Below are positions 43,303 to 50,923 of a stretch of 63,499 nt of DNA, one piece after another. This DNA comes from FEN-680 sp036845225. Its GTDB lineage: Bacteria; Actinomycetota; Geothermincolia; Fen-727; Anoxymicrobiaceae. The notes under the pieces were generated by a model that was not told where the DNA came from, did no database searches, and saw only the letters and a list, made by a program, of their open reading frames with translations. The stretch is from NCBI GenBank assembly GCA_036845225.1, contig DAIUEJ010000011.1:1-63499 (forward strand), read 5' to 3'. Position 1 is the first letter of the stretch, and every line of letters begins with the position of its first letter. The translations under genes and the position numbers were made by a program.

Positions 43303-45138
43303 ATGATGAAAGGATACACCGGTAAGTTCCTGAGGGTGGACATGGCTACCGGCGAGGTGAAGTCCGAGGCACTGTCAGAGGAGGTCGCAAGGCAGTTCCT
43401 GGGCGGGTACGGTTTCGTGGCCCACACCTTGTACAATGAGGTGCCGGAGGGCACGGACCCGCTGGCCCCCGAGAACGTCCTGTGCCTCTGGACCGGCCCC
43501 GTCGCCGGGACCACCGTGCCTGTGTCGTCCAAGTACATCATGGGCGCACGGTCACCGGCCACGGGGTTCATCGGCTTCGGCATTGCCTCCGGCGGCATCG
43601 GCTCTGAGCTCAAAGCGGCGGGCTGGGACGGCCTGGTCATAACCGGCAAGGCGGATTCGCTCCAGTACCTCTATATCCAGAACGGCCACGCGGAGCTTCG
43701 CGACGCGGCCTACCTCAAGGGAAAGACGACCTGGGACACAGAGGAGCTGATCCGCGAAGAGCTCTCCGACGATGAGATAAGGGTCTCTTCGATAGGCCCC
43801 GCGGGCGAGCTGCTGACCTGCCTTGCGAACATCACCAACGACCGCAACAGGCAGGTGGGCCGCTCGGGGATGGGGTGCGTGATGGGCTCCAAGAACCTCA
43901 AGGCGATCGCGGTGCGGGGCACGGGTGCCATAGAGGTGGCGAACCTCGAGGAGCTCATCGAGCTGTGCCGGGACCTCTACCAGCGATGCCGCGGGCCCGC
44001 GACCGAGAAATACCGGGTCCTCGGGACGCCCGCCAACGTGCTGGTCCACAACCGGCTCGGGTGCCTGCCGACCAACAACTTCCAGAGGGGAACGTTCGAC
44101 AGGGCGGAGGAGTGCTCGGGGGAGCGGATGCTCGCCACCATGGTCAAGAAGGTCGTGGCCTGCCCGTCCTGCCCGATTGCTTGCGACCACATCAACGTGG
44201 TCAAGGAAGGCCCCTGGGCGGGGGCGGTCTCCTCTGTGGATTACGAGTCGCTCGAGCTGCTGGGGCCGAACTGCGGGGTCTCCGACCTCGGAGCCATCAC
44301 CAAAGCGGTGGAGCTGTGCGACACGCTGGGCATAGACACCATATCCGCAGGCGTCACGGTGAGTTGGGCGATGGAGGCCTACGAGAAAGGCTACCTGACG
44401 AAAGAGGACACCGATGGCCTCGACCTGAGGTTCGGCAACGACGAGGCGATGGTCGAGGCGGTTCGCCGCATGTGCCTGCGCGAAGGCAAGCTCGGCGAGC
44501 TTTTAGCGGACGGCACGGCGAGGGCCGCCGAGCGGCTGGGCAAGGGCTCGGAGTTCGCGATGGTGAACAAGAAGCTCGAGTGGGGTGCGTACTCGCTGCG
44601 CTCGCTGCAGACCGCGACGCTGGGGTTCGCGACCAGCGTGCGGGGCGCGTGCTACCTGCGCTCCGGCTCGTATCAGCCCGACGTGAAGGGGACGGTCGAC
44701 CGCTACACCCTCGACCGCTCGCGCGGCAAGTACGTCTTCGACGGGGAGAACCTCTATGCGATCATCGACTCGATGATCATCTGCAAGTTCACCCGCGGCA
44801 TCTACAAGAGCAACGACGAGTTCGCCCGGGTGATAAACCTGGTCACCGGGTTCGACATGACGGCCGAAGAGATGATCAGGACCGGAGAGCGCATCCACAA
44901 TATGGCCAAGCTGTTCAACGTGAAGTTCGGCGCGCACCGCGCGGACGACTACCCACCGCCGCGGGCCTTCGACGAGAAGATGTACGACGACGTCAGCGAC
45001 GGGGCTGTGATCGACAGGGCTCTTTACGACGAGGCGCTATCGGGCTACTACGAGGAGCGCCGCTGGAGCGAGGACGGGATTCCGACGAAGGCCCTGCTGG
45101 AGGAGCTCGGCCTCGATGCGACCCTCGGGGTCAAGTGA
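43303..45138 (+). CDS. Tungsten-containing aldehyde:ferredoxin oxidoreductase family protein
   Basis: 611 residues, the usual AOR size. N-terminal MKGYTGKFLRVDM and ARSPATGFIGFGIASGGIGSELK bind pyranopterin. Domain 2 carries the cluster motif CPSCPIAC (about 287-294) with the fourth ligand in IICKFTRG near 492. AORs oxidise aldehydes to acids, or reduce acids, with ferredoxin; BamB of class II benzoyl-CoA reductase is a member of the same family. The ferredoxin gene overlapping its stop and the Sec-containing HdrA/MvhD genes recall the Bam arrangement, so a reductase role is possible. Confidence 0.92.
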   Translation: MMKGYTGKFLRVDMATGEVKSEALSEEVARQFLGGYGFVAHTLYNEVPEGTDPLAPENVLCLWTGPVAGTTVPVSSKYIMGARSPATGFIGFGIASGGIGSELKAAGWDGLVITGKADSLQYLYIQNGHAELRDAAYLKGKTTWDTEELIREELSDDEIRVSSIGPAGELLTCLANITNDRNRQVGRSGMGCVMGSKNLKAIAVRGTGAIEVANLEELIELCRDLYQRCRGPATEKYRVLGTPANVLVHNRLGCLPTNNFQRGTFDRAEECSGERMLATMVKKVVACPSCPIACDHINVVKEGPWAGAVSSVDYESLELLGPNCGVSDLGAITKAVELCDTLGIDTISAGVTVSWAMEAYEKGYLTKEDTDGLDLRFGNDEAMVEAVRRMCLREGKLGELLADGTARAAERLGKGSEFAMVNKKLEWGAYSLRSLQTATLGFATSVRGACYLRSGSYQPDVKGTVDRYTLDRSRGKYVFDGENLYAIIDSMIICKFTRGIYKSNDEFARVINLVTGFDMTAEEMIRTGERIHNMAKLFNVKFGAHRADDYPPPRAFDEKMYDDVSDGAVIDRALYDEALSGYYEERRWSEDGIPTKALLEELGLDATLGVK

Positions 45139-45614
45139 TGGAAGCCAAGAAGATAATCGTCTGCGACACGGAGAAATGCGCGGGCTGCGAGCTGTGCGAG
45201 TACGTGTGCTCGGTGTTCCACGAGAAGACGATCAACTGGTCCAAGTCACGTATCAGGCACGTCCGCATCGAGCCGACCTTCGACATCGCCATCGCCTGTC
45301 GCAAGTGCGAGGAGCCGGTCTGCATCAAGGCCTGCCCGCGCGACGCCATAACCATCTCTCCTGATGGCTCGATGCGGATCGACAAGGACAGGTGCAACGG
45401 CTGCGGCTGGTGCATCGAGTCGTGCAACTTCGGGGCGCTCAAGCTCGACTGGGACAAAAAGGTCGTGTTTGCCTGCGACTTCTGCGAAGGCCTCGACCAG
45501 CCGAAGTGCGTCGAGTTCTGCCCCTACGAGGCGCTCGAGTTCACCACACTGGACGCGGTGGGGCACGAGGCGGGGAAAAAAGCTTTCAAGCGCGTCATCG
45601 AGGAGCTCGAATGA
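45138..45614 (+). CDS. Four-cluster ferredoxin partner of the AOR
   Basis: 158 residues, start overlapping the AOR stop by one base. Motifs: CAGCELCEYVCSVFHE, CRKCEEPVCIKACPRDAI, CNGCGWCIESCNFGAL and CDFCEGLDQPKCVEFCPYEAL. This is the HycB/DmsB-like layout also seen in BamC and other AOR-associated ferredoxins. Last gene of the redox run; it converges with dtxR with 3 bases between. Confidence 0.92.
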   Translation: MEAKKIIVCDTEKCAGCELCEYVCSVFHEKTINWSKSRIRHVRIEPTFDIAIACRKCEEPVCIKACPRDAITISPDGSMRIDKDRCNGCGWCIESCNFGALKLDWDKKVVFACDFCEGLDQPKCVEFCPYEALEFTTLDAVGHEAGKKAFKRVIEELE

Positions 45615-45617
45615 TGG

Positions 45618-45980
45618 TCACTGGCCGCCCAGGTACTCGACCAGCTTGTCCAGCGTCTTGTCGCTGATCACGTGTTCGATCTCGCAGGCGTCTCTGTCGG
45701 CAAGTTCCTCATCAACGCCCAGGACTTCCGTGAAGAAATGCTTGATGACCTCGTGTTTGTGATCGAGGCCTTTCGCAATGCGTTTGCCCTTCGGGGTGAG
45801 CGTGATGTGCTGGTACTTGTCGTGCGTGACGAGTCCGGCCTCGACCAGCCGGTCCACCATCTCCGACACGCTCGGCTTCGAAACGCCGAGTGAGGCCGCT
45901 ATGTCTTTGACCCGCACCTCGCGTCCGTCGGCCCAGATCTCATAGATCGTCTCGAGGTATCTCTCGAATGCGCCGGGCAT
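45618..45980 (-). CDS. DtxR/MntR-family metal-dependent repressor
   Basis: 120 residues. A winged helix (RVKDIAASLGVSKPSVSEMVDRLVEAGLV near 22-50) is followed by a metal-binding dimerisation helix with HEVIKHFF near 78 and CEIEHVIS near 98. The C-terminal SH3-like domain of DtxR/IdeR is absent. Last gene of the feo operon, so it very likely uses Fe2+ (or Mn2+) and represses its own operon through the TTAGGC-type boxes at 48987-49021. AAGGAG lies 11 bases before the ATG. Confidence 0.9.
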   Translation of the reverse strand: MPGAFERYLETIYEIWADGREVRVKDIAASLGVSKPSVSEMVDRLVEAGLVTHDKYQHITLTPKGKRIAKGLDHKHEVIKHFFTEVLGVDEELADRDACEIEHVISDKTLDKLVEYLGGQ

Positions 45981-46220
45981 CTACTCAGGTTCTCCTTTCG
46001 CGGCCTGCGGGCACCCTCCCGCGAAAACGCAGGCCCTGCAGGACATGGTGCCGCGGCAGTCGCAATCGCCGGGCCGGTACACGGACAGCTTGCCTTTCCT
46101 CTCGAGGAACTCGAGCATCTTCTCGAGCGCGCTCTGTTCGATCCCCAGCCTCACGGCCAGGCTCCTGACCGTCAGCGGCTCGTCCGCGGCCTCTATCTCG
46201 CGCAGGATGTCGTCGAACAT
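45981..46220 (-). CDS. feoC: FeoC-like winged-helix protein with C-terminal Cys cluster
   Basis: 79 residues from ATG 46220 (a GTG at 46235, inside the feoB end, is the alternative). The winged helix LTVRSLAVRLGIEQSALEKMLEFLERKGKL is followed by CDCRGTMSCRACVFAGGC, four or five cysteines that could bind an iron-sulfur cluster. This matches FeoC, which follows feoB and tunes FeoB stability or reports iron/oxygen. Confidence 0.82.
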   Translation of the reverse strand: MFDDILREIEAADEPLTVRSLAVRLGIEQSALEKMLEFLERKGKLSVYRPGDCDCRGTMSCRACVFAGGCPQAAKGEPE

Positions 46221-46224
46221 ACCT

Positions 46225-48270
46225 CTATTTTCCACCTAACAACAGCCCAATCCTGTATATGAGAAACGCTATCAACCATGCAAGGGTAAGAGAATAACCG
46301 ACGGCGAAGGCCGCCCATTTCCAGGAACCGGTCTCTTTCTTTATGACCGCGACGGTTGCCAGGCAGGGAGTGTACAGCAGGGTGAACGCCATGAAAGTGT
46401 AGGCGGTGAGCGGCGTGAAGATCGTGTGAAGCTGGGCCGTGATCGCCTGTCGGCTCTGGCCCACCCCTGAGAGCGTGCCGAAGGTGCTCACGATGATCTC
46501 CTTACCGAAGAACCCGAACAGCAGGGCGACCGCCGCCCGCCAGTCGAAACCGAGCGGCTTGACCAGGGGCTCCAGGACGTGCCCGATCATGCCCGCGACA
46601 CTGGACGGGCTGCCGTATCTGACTCCCGGGGGCAGGTAGGAGATCACCCAGACGATCACCGAGCCGGCGAGGATCACGGTTCCAGCCTTCCGGAGGAACA
46701 TCGAGCCCCTCTCCCACATGTGCACGAATGTGCCCTTGGCGGTCGGCCAGCGGTAGGGCGGGAGCTCCATGACGAAAGGTTCGCTCTCCCCCCTGAAGAT
46801 GGTCTTCCTGAACAGCTTCGCCATGGCTACGGCGAGTACTATCCCGAGCAGGTATAGGGAGAACGTCACGGTGCCCTGGTTGGCCGCGAAGAACGCGGCC
46901 GTGAAGAGGGCGTAAACCGGGAGGCGCGCCGCGCAGGACATGAGCGGGTTCACGAGTATCGTTATCATGCGGTCTTTCTCGCTCTCGAGCGTGCGCGTCG
47001 CCATCACCGCGGGCACGTTGCACCCGAAGCCCATGACCATGGGTATGAAGGACTTGCCGTGCAGTCCCAGCCAGTGCATGATGCGGTCCATTATGAAAGC
47101 CGCCCGCGCCATGTAGCCCGTGTCCTCGAGTATAGAGATGCACAGGAAGATGATCAGTATCTGCGGAAGGAACACCAGCACGGAACCGACCCCGCCGATC
47201 ACGCCGTTAACGAGCAGCGAGCGAAGCCAGAGGGGTGAGGTGAGGTTGGTACTGACCACGGTTGCGAGGCCATGCATGAGGCGGTCGATCCAGTGCATCG
47301 GGAATTTCCCGAAATAGAACGTCACGAAGAACATCAACCACATGAAGAATGCGAATATCGGGAACCCGAGCACCCGATTGGTCAGCACGTTGTCTATCCG
47401 GTCGGAACCGGACTCGTAGCCCTCCCTCTCACGGTGGACCGCTTCACGGACGATGCCCGCAACGAAACCGTACCGGTTGTCTACGATGACCGTCTCGATG
47501 TCCTCGCCGAAAATCGAGAACAGGTGGCGGCGGCTCTCGCCGAGCTGCCGGAGGACGGATGCGCCCGCTCCGGCCACCCTCTCCACGTCCTCCTCGACGC
47601 GCTCGTCTTCCTCAAGCAGCTTAACGGCCAGCCACCGGGAGGAGTACTTTTCGAGGAATTCGTCGGCGAGGGGGTGGTCGCTCTCGATGGCCACGGCCAG
47701 CTTGGCAATCTCTTCCTCGACCTCCCGCCCGTAAACGACCTGGATGCCGCGGAACCTGACCTCGCCCCGGATGGCCTGTCCGATCACTTCCCTGATCTCG
47801 TCGGTCCCCCTGTTGCGCACCCCGACCATCGGCACAACCGGGACGCCGAGCAGTTCGGAAAGCAGGTCGACGTCAATCTTGACGCCCCTGCCCTCCGCCG
47901 TATCCATCATGTTGAGGGCGATGATGAGCGGCACTCCCAGCTCGAGCAACTGGGTGGTCAGGTAGAGGTTTCGTTCGATGTTGCTGGCATCGACGACGTT
48001 GACGACGGCGTCGGGCTTCTCTCCGGCGATGAAGTCCCGGACCACCACTTCCTCGAGAGAGTAAGCCGTGAGACTGTATGTGCCGGGAAGGTCGACGATG
48101 TTGAATTCGATCCCGCCCCCGCGGCTGGGACCTTCTTTCTTCTCGACCGTCACACCGGGCCAGTTGCCGACGTGCTGGCGGCCACCAGTGAGGTTGTTGA
48201 AGACGGTGGTCTTGCCGGCGTTGGGATTCCCGGCGAGAGCGACAACGTAATCCACAGAAGAGGACGACAT
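46225..48270 (-). CDS. feoB: Ferrous iron transporter FeoB
   Basis: 681 residues from ATG 48270 (AGGGCGG upstream; an in-frame start further up lies inside feoA). The N-terminal G domain has GNPNAGKTT near 12, VDLPGTYSL near 56 and NMMD near 120. It is followed by the helical GDI region and a polytopic membrane domain with two gate repeats (GCNVPAVMATRTLESEKDR near 430, CLATVAVIKKE near 645). GTP-driven Fe2+ uptake into anaerobic cells. Confidence 0.95.
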   Translation of the reverse strand: MSSSSVDYVVALAGNPNAGKTTVFNNLTGGRQHVGNWPGVTVEKKEGPSRGGGIEFNIVDLPGTYSLTAYSLEEVVVRDFIAGEKPDAVVNVVDASNIERNLYLTTQLLELGVPLIIALNMMDTAEGRGVKIDVDLLSELLGVPVVPMVGVRNRGTDEIREVIGQAIRGEVRFRGIQVVYGREVEEEIAKLAVAIESDHPLADEFLEKYSSRWLAVKLLEEDERVEEDVERVAGAGASVLRQLGESRRHLFSIFGEDIETVIVDNRYGFVAGIVREAVHREREGYESGSDRIDNVLTNRVLGFPIFAFFMWLMFFVTFYFGKFPMHWIDRLMHGLATVVSTNLTSPLWLRSLLVNGVIGGVGSVLVFLPQILIIFLCISILEDTGYMARAAFIMDRIMHWLGLHGKSFIPMVMGFGCNVPAVMATRTLESEKDRMITILVNPLMSCAARLPVYALFTAAFFAANQGTVTFSLYLLGIVLAVAMAKLFRKTIFRGESEPFVMELPPYRWPTAKGTFVHMWERGSMFLRKAGTVILAGSVIVWVISYLPPGVRYGSPSSVAGMIGHVLEPLVKPLGFDWRAAVALLFGFFGKEIIVSTFGTLSGVGQSRQAITAQLHTIFTPLTAYTFMAFTLLYTPCLATVAVIKKETGSWKWAAFAVGYSLTLAWLIAFLIYRIGLLLGGK

Positions 48271-48272
48271 CG

Positions 48273-48650
48273 CTACCGCCCTTCGCTTCCGGCCTCCGCC
48301 TCGCCGCCGGCCGAGCACGTCCGGTCGGGCTGCACCATGATCCTCGCCGCAATAGCTCGCGCTATAGCGAGCCTGGTATCTTTGACGGCCACGATGACGG
48401 GCCCGGTCGTGTCGTTACGAAGCAGCTTGACTGGGGCTCCCGGCACAAGACCCATCGCGTGAAGGCGTCGCTCGACCGGACCGCGTGAGTCAGTCCCGTG
48501 CCCATGCGATCTCAGCCTGCCTGTGTGTCGGGTGGAAGGAACGTCAGGCGGGGTCTTCTCCGGGCGATGTTTTCGCTCCCGAACATCAACAAGGACTCCC
48601 GTGTCTCCCGGACGCATGAAGCACAGGGGCATGACGGCGGGCTCAGTCAC
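48273..48650 (-). CDS. feoA: FeoA-domain protein with His/Arg-rich insertion
   Basis: 125 residues, GTG start overlapping the upstream feoA stop by 8 bases. The SH3-like FeoA fold is recognisable: MRPGDTGVLVDV, then VERRLHAMGLVPGAPVKLL, then a IARAIAARIMV end. Between strand 1 and the ERRL motif there are about 30 extra residues rich in His, Arg and Pro (near 27-56). The C-terminal tail is also extended. FeoA binds FeoB and is needed for transport. The insertion is unusual and could bind metal. Confidence 0.82.
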   Translation of the reverse strand: MTEPAVMPLCFMRPGDTGVLVDVRERKHRPEKTPPDVPSTRHTGRLRSHGHGTDSRGPVERRLHAMGLVPGAPVKLLRNDTTGPVIVAVKDTRLAIARAIAARIMVQPDRTCSAGGEAEAGSEGR

Positions 48651-48951
48651 ATGGGACCTCGACCCAGATATCTCCCGCTTCCTCCTTGCGCAGCGAAAGA
48701 TTGAAGCCGTTCAGCTTGAGCTCCATAGGGTCGCCCAGCGGCGCAAGCCTCTCGACCGTGAACGGGGTTCCGGATATCACTCCCATGTCCATCAATCGCC
48801 GCCTGAGCTGGCGTGTGCACTCCAGTTTGCATATCGTCCCGCCACACCCCGGGGCGACCTCGCCCAGACGTATCGTCTGCGTCCTGTCAGTGTCCCCGGA
48901 TACCACGAGACGCTCATCAACGCTTTTTGCTTTCCGTCGGAACAGTCTCAC
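48643..48951 (-). CDS. feoA: FeoA-domain protein
   Basis: 102 residues from GTG 48951, chosen because GGGAGG lies 7 bases upstream. A TTG-initiated extension to 48984 would run into the operator. FeoA pattern: IRLGEVAPGCGGTI, RRRLMDMGVISGTPFTVERLAPLGDPMELKLNGFNLSLRKEEAGDIWV. First gene of the feo operon. Confidence 0.88.
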   Translation of the reverse strand: MRLFRRKAKSVDERLVVSGDTDRTQTIRLGEVAPGCGGTICKLECTRQLRRRLMDMGVISGTPFTVERLAPLGDPMELKLNGFNLSLRKEEAGDIWVEVPCD

Positions 48952-48986
48952 TATCGGCCTCCCTGCACATTCCAATCTTCCCAAAA

Positions 48987-49043
48987 TTAGGCTTGCCTAA
49001 CAATTTCTAATCTGAGGTTAGCATCGGGTGGCAAGGTTGTCAA
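48987..49043 (-). promoter_or_regulatory. feo operon promoter with two DtxR-type operator boxes
   Basis: Minus strand: TTGACA (49043-49038), 17 bases, TAACCT (49020-49015). The -10 lies inside a CTAA-N7-TTAG box (49007-49021). A second box, TTAGGC-TT-GCCTAA, a perfect 6+6 palindrome, is at 48987-49000, just after the expected transcription start. Both match the TTAGG-type half-sites of DtxR/IdeR, and a DtxR gene closes this operon. Confidence 0.82.
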
Positions 49044-49052
49044 TGTGAACTG

Positions 49053-49147
49053 GAGGGGTCAAGCATCGGCCATTTGCTTACCCGACATGTGCTGATAACG
49101 CTCCCACGCTCCTGGTGGACAAGAAAGTGGACGGTGCCTGACCCCTC
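49053..49147. repeat. Composite family A remnant: long-range inverted repeat
   Basis: GAGGGGTCA at 49053-49061 and its complement TGACCCCTC at 49139-49147, the latter inside GTGCCTGACCCC, the family A core. Lies between the feo promoter and the hgcB end. Confidence 0.5.
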
Positions 49148-49153
49148 TTCTCA

Positions 49154-49417
49154 TCAGCAGCAGGTGGGCTCTTTCTTCCGCAGCAGGGCCGCGATCATCA
49201 TGGCCTGAGCGCAGCCCACGCTGCTGTCGACCTTGATCGCCCCGGTCTCGCAGTTCAAAGCGCAGGCGCCGCACTCCATGCAGGAGTCGGGATCCACGAG
49301 GCGCGCCGCCGAGTCTCCATTCTGAAACACGCGATGCGGGCAGACCGCCGCGCACAGCCCGCAGCGGTTGCAGAGGGATGCGTCGTATTCGAGCGTGTTC
49401 AGCTTGCTGTCAGCCAT
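49154..49417 (-). CDS. hgcB: HgcB, ferredoxin of mercury methylation
   Basis: 87 residues. Two ferredoxin motifs, CNRCGLCAAVCPHRVF near 16 and CMECGACALNCETGAI near 46; the second matches the HgcB signature CMECGAC-x-x-NC. The C-terminus ends in a vicinal Cys pair (PTCC), another HgcB hallmark. HgcB reduces the corrinoid of HgcA and may deliver Hg(II). It starts 5 bases after the hgcA stop. Confidence 0.94.
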   Translation of the reverse strand: MADSKLNTLEYDASLCNRCGLCAAVCPHRVFQNGDSAARLVDPDSCMECGACALNCETGAIKVDSSVGCAQAMMIAALLRKKEPTCC

Positions 49418-49421
49418 CGGC

Positions 49422-50393
49422 TCAGCCTTTCCTCGAGCGCAGCAGGCGCTGCGCGACGTTTGTGATGATCCCGGACGCGCCCATCACAGCCATCACCGGG
49501 ACGTACCTGTTTATCTCCTTGCGCACTCCTGTGGGGGAGGTGAAGGTGGAGGCTCCCGTCCAGTTGAGCGCGATGAAAGACGTGAGCGCCGGAAACGCGA
49601 GCAGGTACGACGCCGCCTTGACGAGCCGCCAGCCGAGGCTGGTCCCGTCATCCGCGAGGACGGTGGCCGCGGCAGTCGCCACCGCGACCGCGCCACCGAG
49701 CACGAACCCCTTAGTGCTGAAGTCCTTGCCCGGCACCCAGGGCATCAGCAGCGGGAATGCGACGAGCCCGGCTGCCGCCGCGCTCCCGATCCCCAGCGCC
49801 GCTATCGAGCCATCACCCAGGTACGCAGCCAGCATCAGGCCGCCTGCGAGGGGGATCCCCTGCTTGCCTTCAACCGGGATGAGCACTGCCCTGTCCCTGA
49901 TGTCGTAGCGCACCGTGCGCATCGCCTCGGTCGCCTTACCGTTCCGGATGAACTCCGGGATGTCCTCGGCCCGCACCGGCCCGAAGTCGACCTTGAACCC
50001 CGAGCGCTTTCGCACGTCACGCGCGCAGACCCCCGTGGCTCCGAGCTGGGGGACCATGATCCGCCGCGTCTCGACCTCATCCGCCAGGGAGGTCTTCTCT
50101 ATCCGTTCCACGAGCTCGTCGGTGCCGAAGCTGCCCTTGCCCGCGGCGCACCATACGTTGATGCCCTTGGTGTCCAGCACGAGTATGTAACCGTCGATGC
50201 CGTCCAGGGCCTCGCGGAGTGCGTCGAAGGAAAGAATGTAGTTGGCGCTCACGAAGACGGGCGAATCCGGCGCAGGGTTACCGAGCCTGTACAGGCCCGG
50301 CCTCACGCGCCAGTCGTTCCTTCTGATCCCCAGCCTCGCCAGCAGGTGGACCAGCTTCTCAGCGGTCGTGAGCTTCCACGTCGTCTGCCCCAC
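49422..50393 (-). CDS. hgcA: HgcA, corrinoid protein of mercury methylation
   Basis: 323 residues, GTG start with GGAGG 11 bases upstream. The defining cap-helix motif NVWCAAGK (residues near 79-86) is intact, including the Cys that ligands cobalt from below. After the corrinoid domain (about 1-165) there are four or five membrane helices in residues ~180-310, the expected HgcA architecture. HgcA transfers a methyl group from methylated corrinoid to Hg(II), making methylmercury. All elements seen are consistent with a functional protein. Confidence 0.95.
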   Translation of the reverse strand: MGQTTWKLTTAEKLVHLLARLGIRRNDWRVRPGLYRLGNPAPDSPVFVSANYILSFDALREALDGIDGYILVLDTKGINVWCAAGKGSFGTDELVERIEKTSLADEVETRRIMVPQLGATGVCARDVRKRSGFKVDFGPVRAEDIPEFIRNGKATEAMRTVRYDIRDRAVLIPVEGKQGIPLAGGLMLAAYLGDGSIAALGIGSAAAAGLVAFPLLMPWVPGKDFSTKGFVLGGAVAVATAAATVLADDGTSLGWRLVKAASYLLAFPALTSFIALNWTGASTFTSPTGVRKEINRYVPVMAVMGASGIITNVAQRLLRSRKG

Positions 50394-50432
50394 TTCAGTC
50401 AGATCCTCCGGACCCGGAGTGTCGGGGGGGCC

Positions 50433-50525
50433 TCAGCAGGGGGCCTGCTCGGCAGGTGACGGAGCGTCCGTCGTGCAGCCGCAGGCTTCGAGTTCTTCAA
50501 CTACGGTCTCATCGAGTTCGGGCAT
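50433..50525 (-). CDS. 30-residue Cys-containing peptide between hgcC and hgcA
   Basis: A short frame from ATG 50525 with AGGAGA 6 bases upstream. It has an acidic first half (PELDETVVEELE), then CGC near 15-17, and Cys as the last residue. It is on the same strand as hgcC and hgcA, 10 bases after the hgcC stop and 39 before hgcA. The good ribosome site and the CGC/terminal Cys pattern favour a real peptide, possibly a thiol or mercury ligand. No homologue is known to me. Confidence 0.5.
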   Translation of the reverse strand: MPELDETVVEELEACGCTTDAPSPAEQAPC

Positions 50526-50535
50526 GGCACTCTCC

Positions 50536-50802
50536 TCACTCATTGATTATCTCTTTCATGACAGGGCCGAGGACCCCTTTCACCATTTTGTTGAGGGATT
50601 CGACCTTGATAAGGGTGATGCAGCAGACCTCGCCGTCCATCTCGTGGCTGACGACGGCAAGCCTCTCCCCGGGGACGATGCCGGCGCGCGTGCGCAGGTC
50701 TTTCGGCAGGACCATCTGGCCCCGCTCGTCCACGCTGAGGATCGACTCGACCTGGCAGGCGCTCTCTTGTGCGCAGCACTCGGCTTTCTTTACCATCGCC
50801 AT
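50536..50802 (-). CDS. hgcC: HgcC-like AbrB-fold protein (HgcAB-associated)
   Basis: 88 residues from ATG 50802 (GTG 50805 and ATG 50796 are alternatives; GGAG precedes all). The N-terminus has Cys pairs (ECCAQESAC), followed by an AbrB/MazE-type swapped-hairpin domain: ILSVDERGQMVLPKDLRTRAGIVPGERLAVV. A further GEVCCITLI Cys pair and a C-terminal amphipathic helix follow. Proteins of this pattern are recalled as 'HgcAB-associated protein'. Probably a DNA-binding metal-responsive regulator of the operon. Confidence 0.82.
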   Translation of the reverse strand: MAMVKKAECCAQESACQVESILSVDERGQMVLPKDLRTRAGIVPGERLAVVSHEMDGEVCCITLIKVESLNKMVKGVLGPVMKEIINE

Positions 50803-50818
50803 CACGCTCCAATCAGGA

Positions 50819-50838
50819 ATATCAGAATATTCTGATAT
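50819..50838. promoter_or_regulatory. Perfect 20-bp palindrome, candidate hgc operator
   Basis: ATATCAGAAT followed directly by its reverse complement, ATTCTGATAT. On the minus strand it begins about 5 bases after the -10 and ends about 16 bases before the hgcC start, so a bound repressor would block transcription start or escape. The ATATCA-type arms resemble ArsR-family sites. Confidence 0.75.
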
Positions 50839-50843
50839 GTAGG

Positions 50844-50873
50844 ATTATCCTGCACGACTGCGCCGGGTGTCAA
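50844..50873 (-). promoter_or_regulatory. Promoter of the hgc operon
   Basis: Minus strand: TTGACA (50873-50868), 18-base spacer, GATAAT (50849-50844), leading into the palindrome and hgcC. Confidence 0.72.
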
Positions 50874-50879
50874 CGCCAG

Positions 50880-50912
50880 AACGCAAAGAGTGGTCTGACC
50901 CCCTTTTGCGTT
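50880..50912. repeat. Variable-arm palindrome (family A), copy 4
   Basis: Arms AACGCAAA (50880-50887) and TTTGCGTT (50905-50912), core GTGGTCTGACCCC. The copy at the right end of the window (63452-63492) has nearly the same sequence in opposite orientation. Confidence 0.78.
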
Positions 50913-50923
50913 TTTGTACGGCA

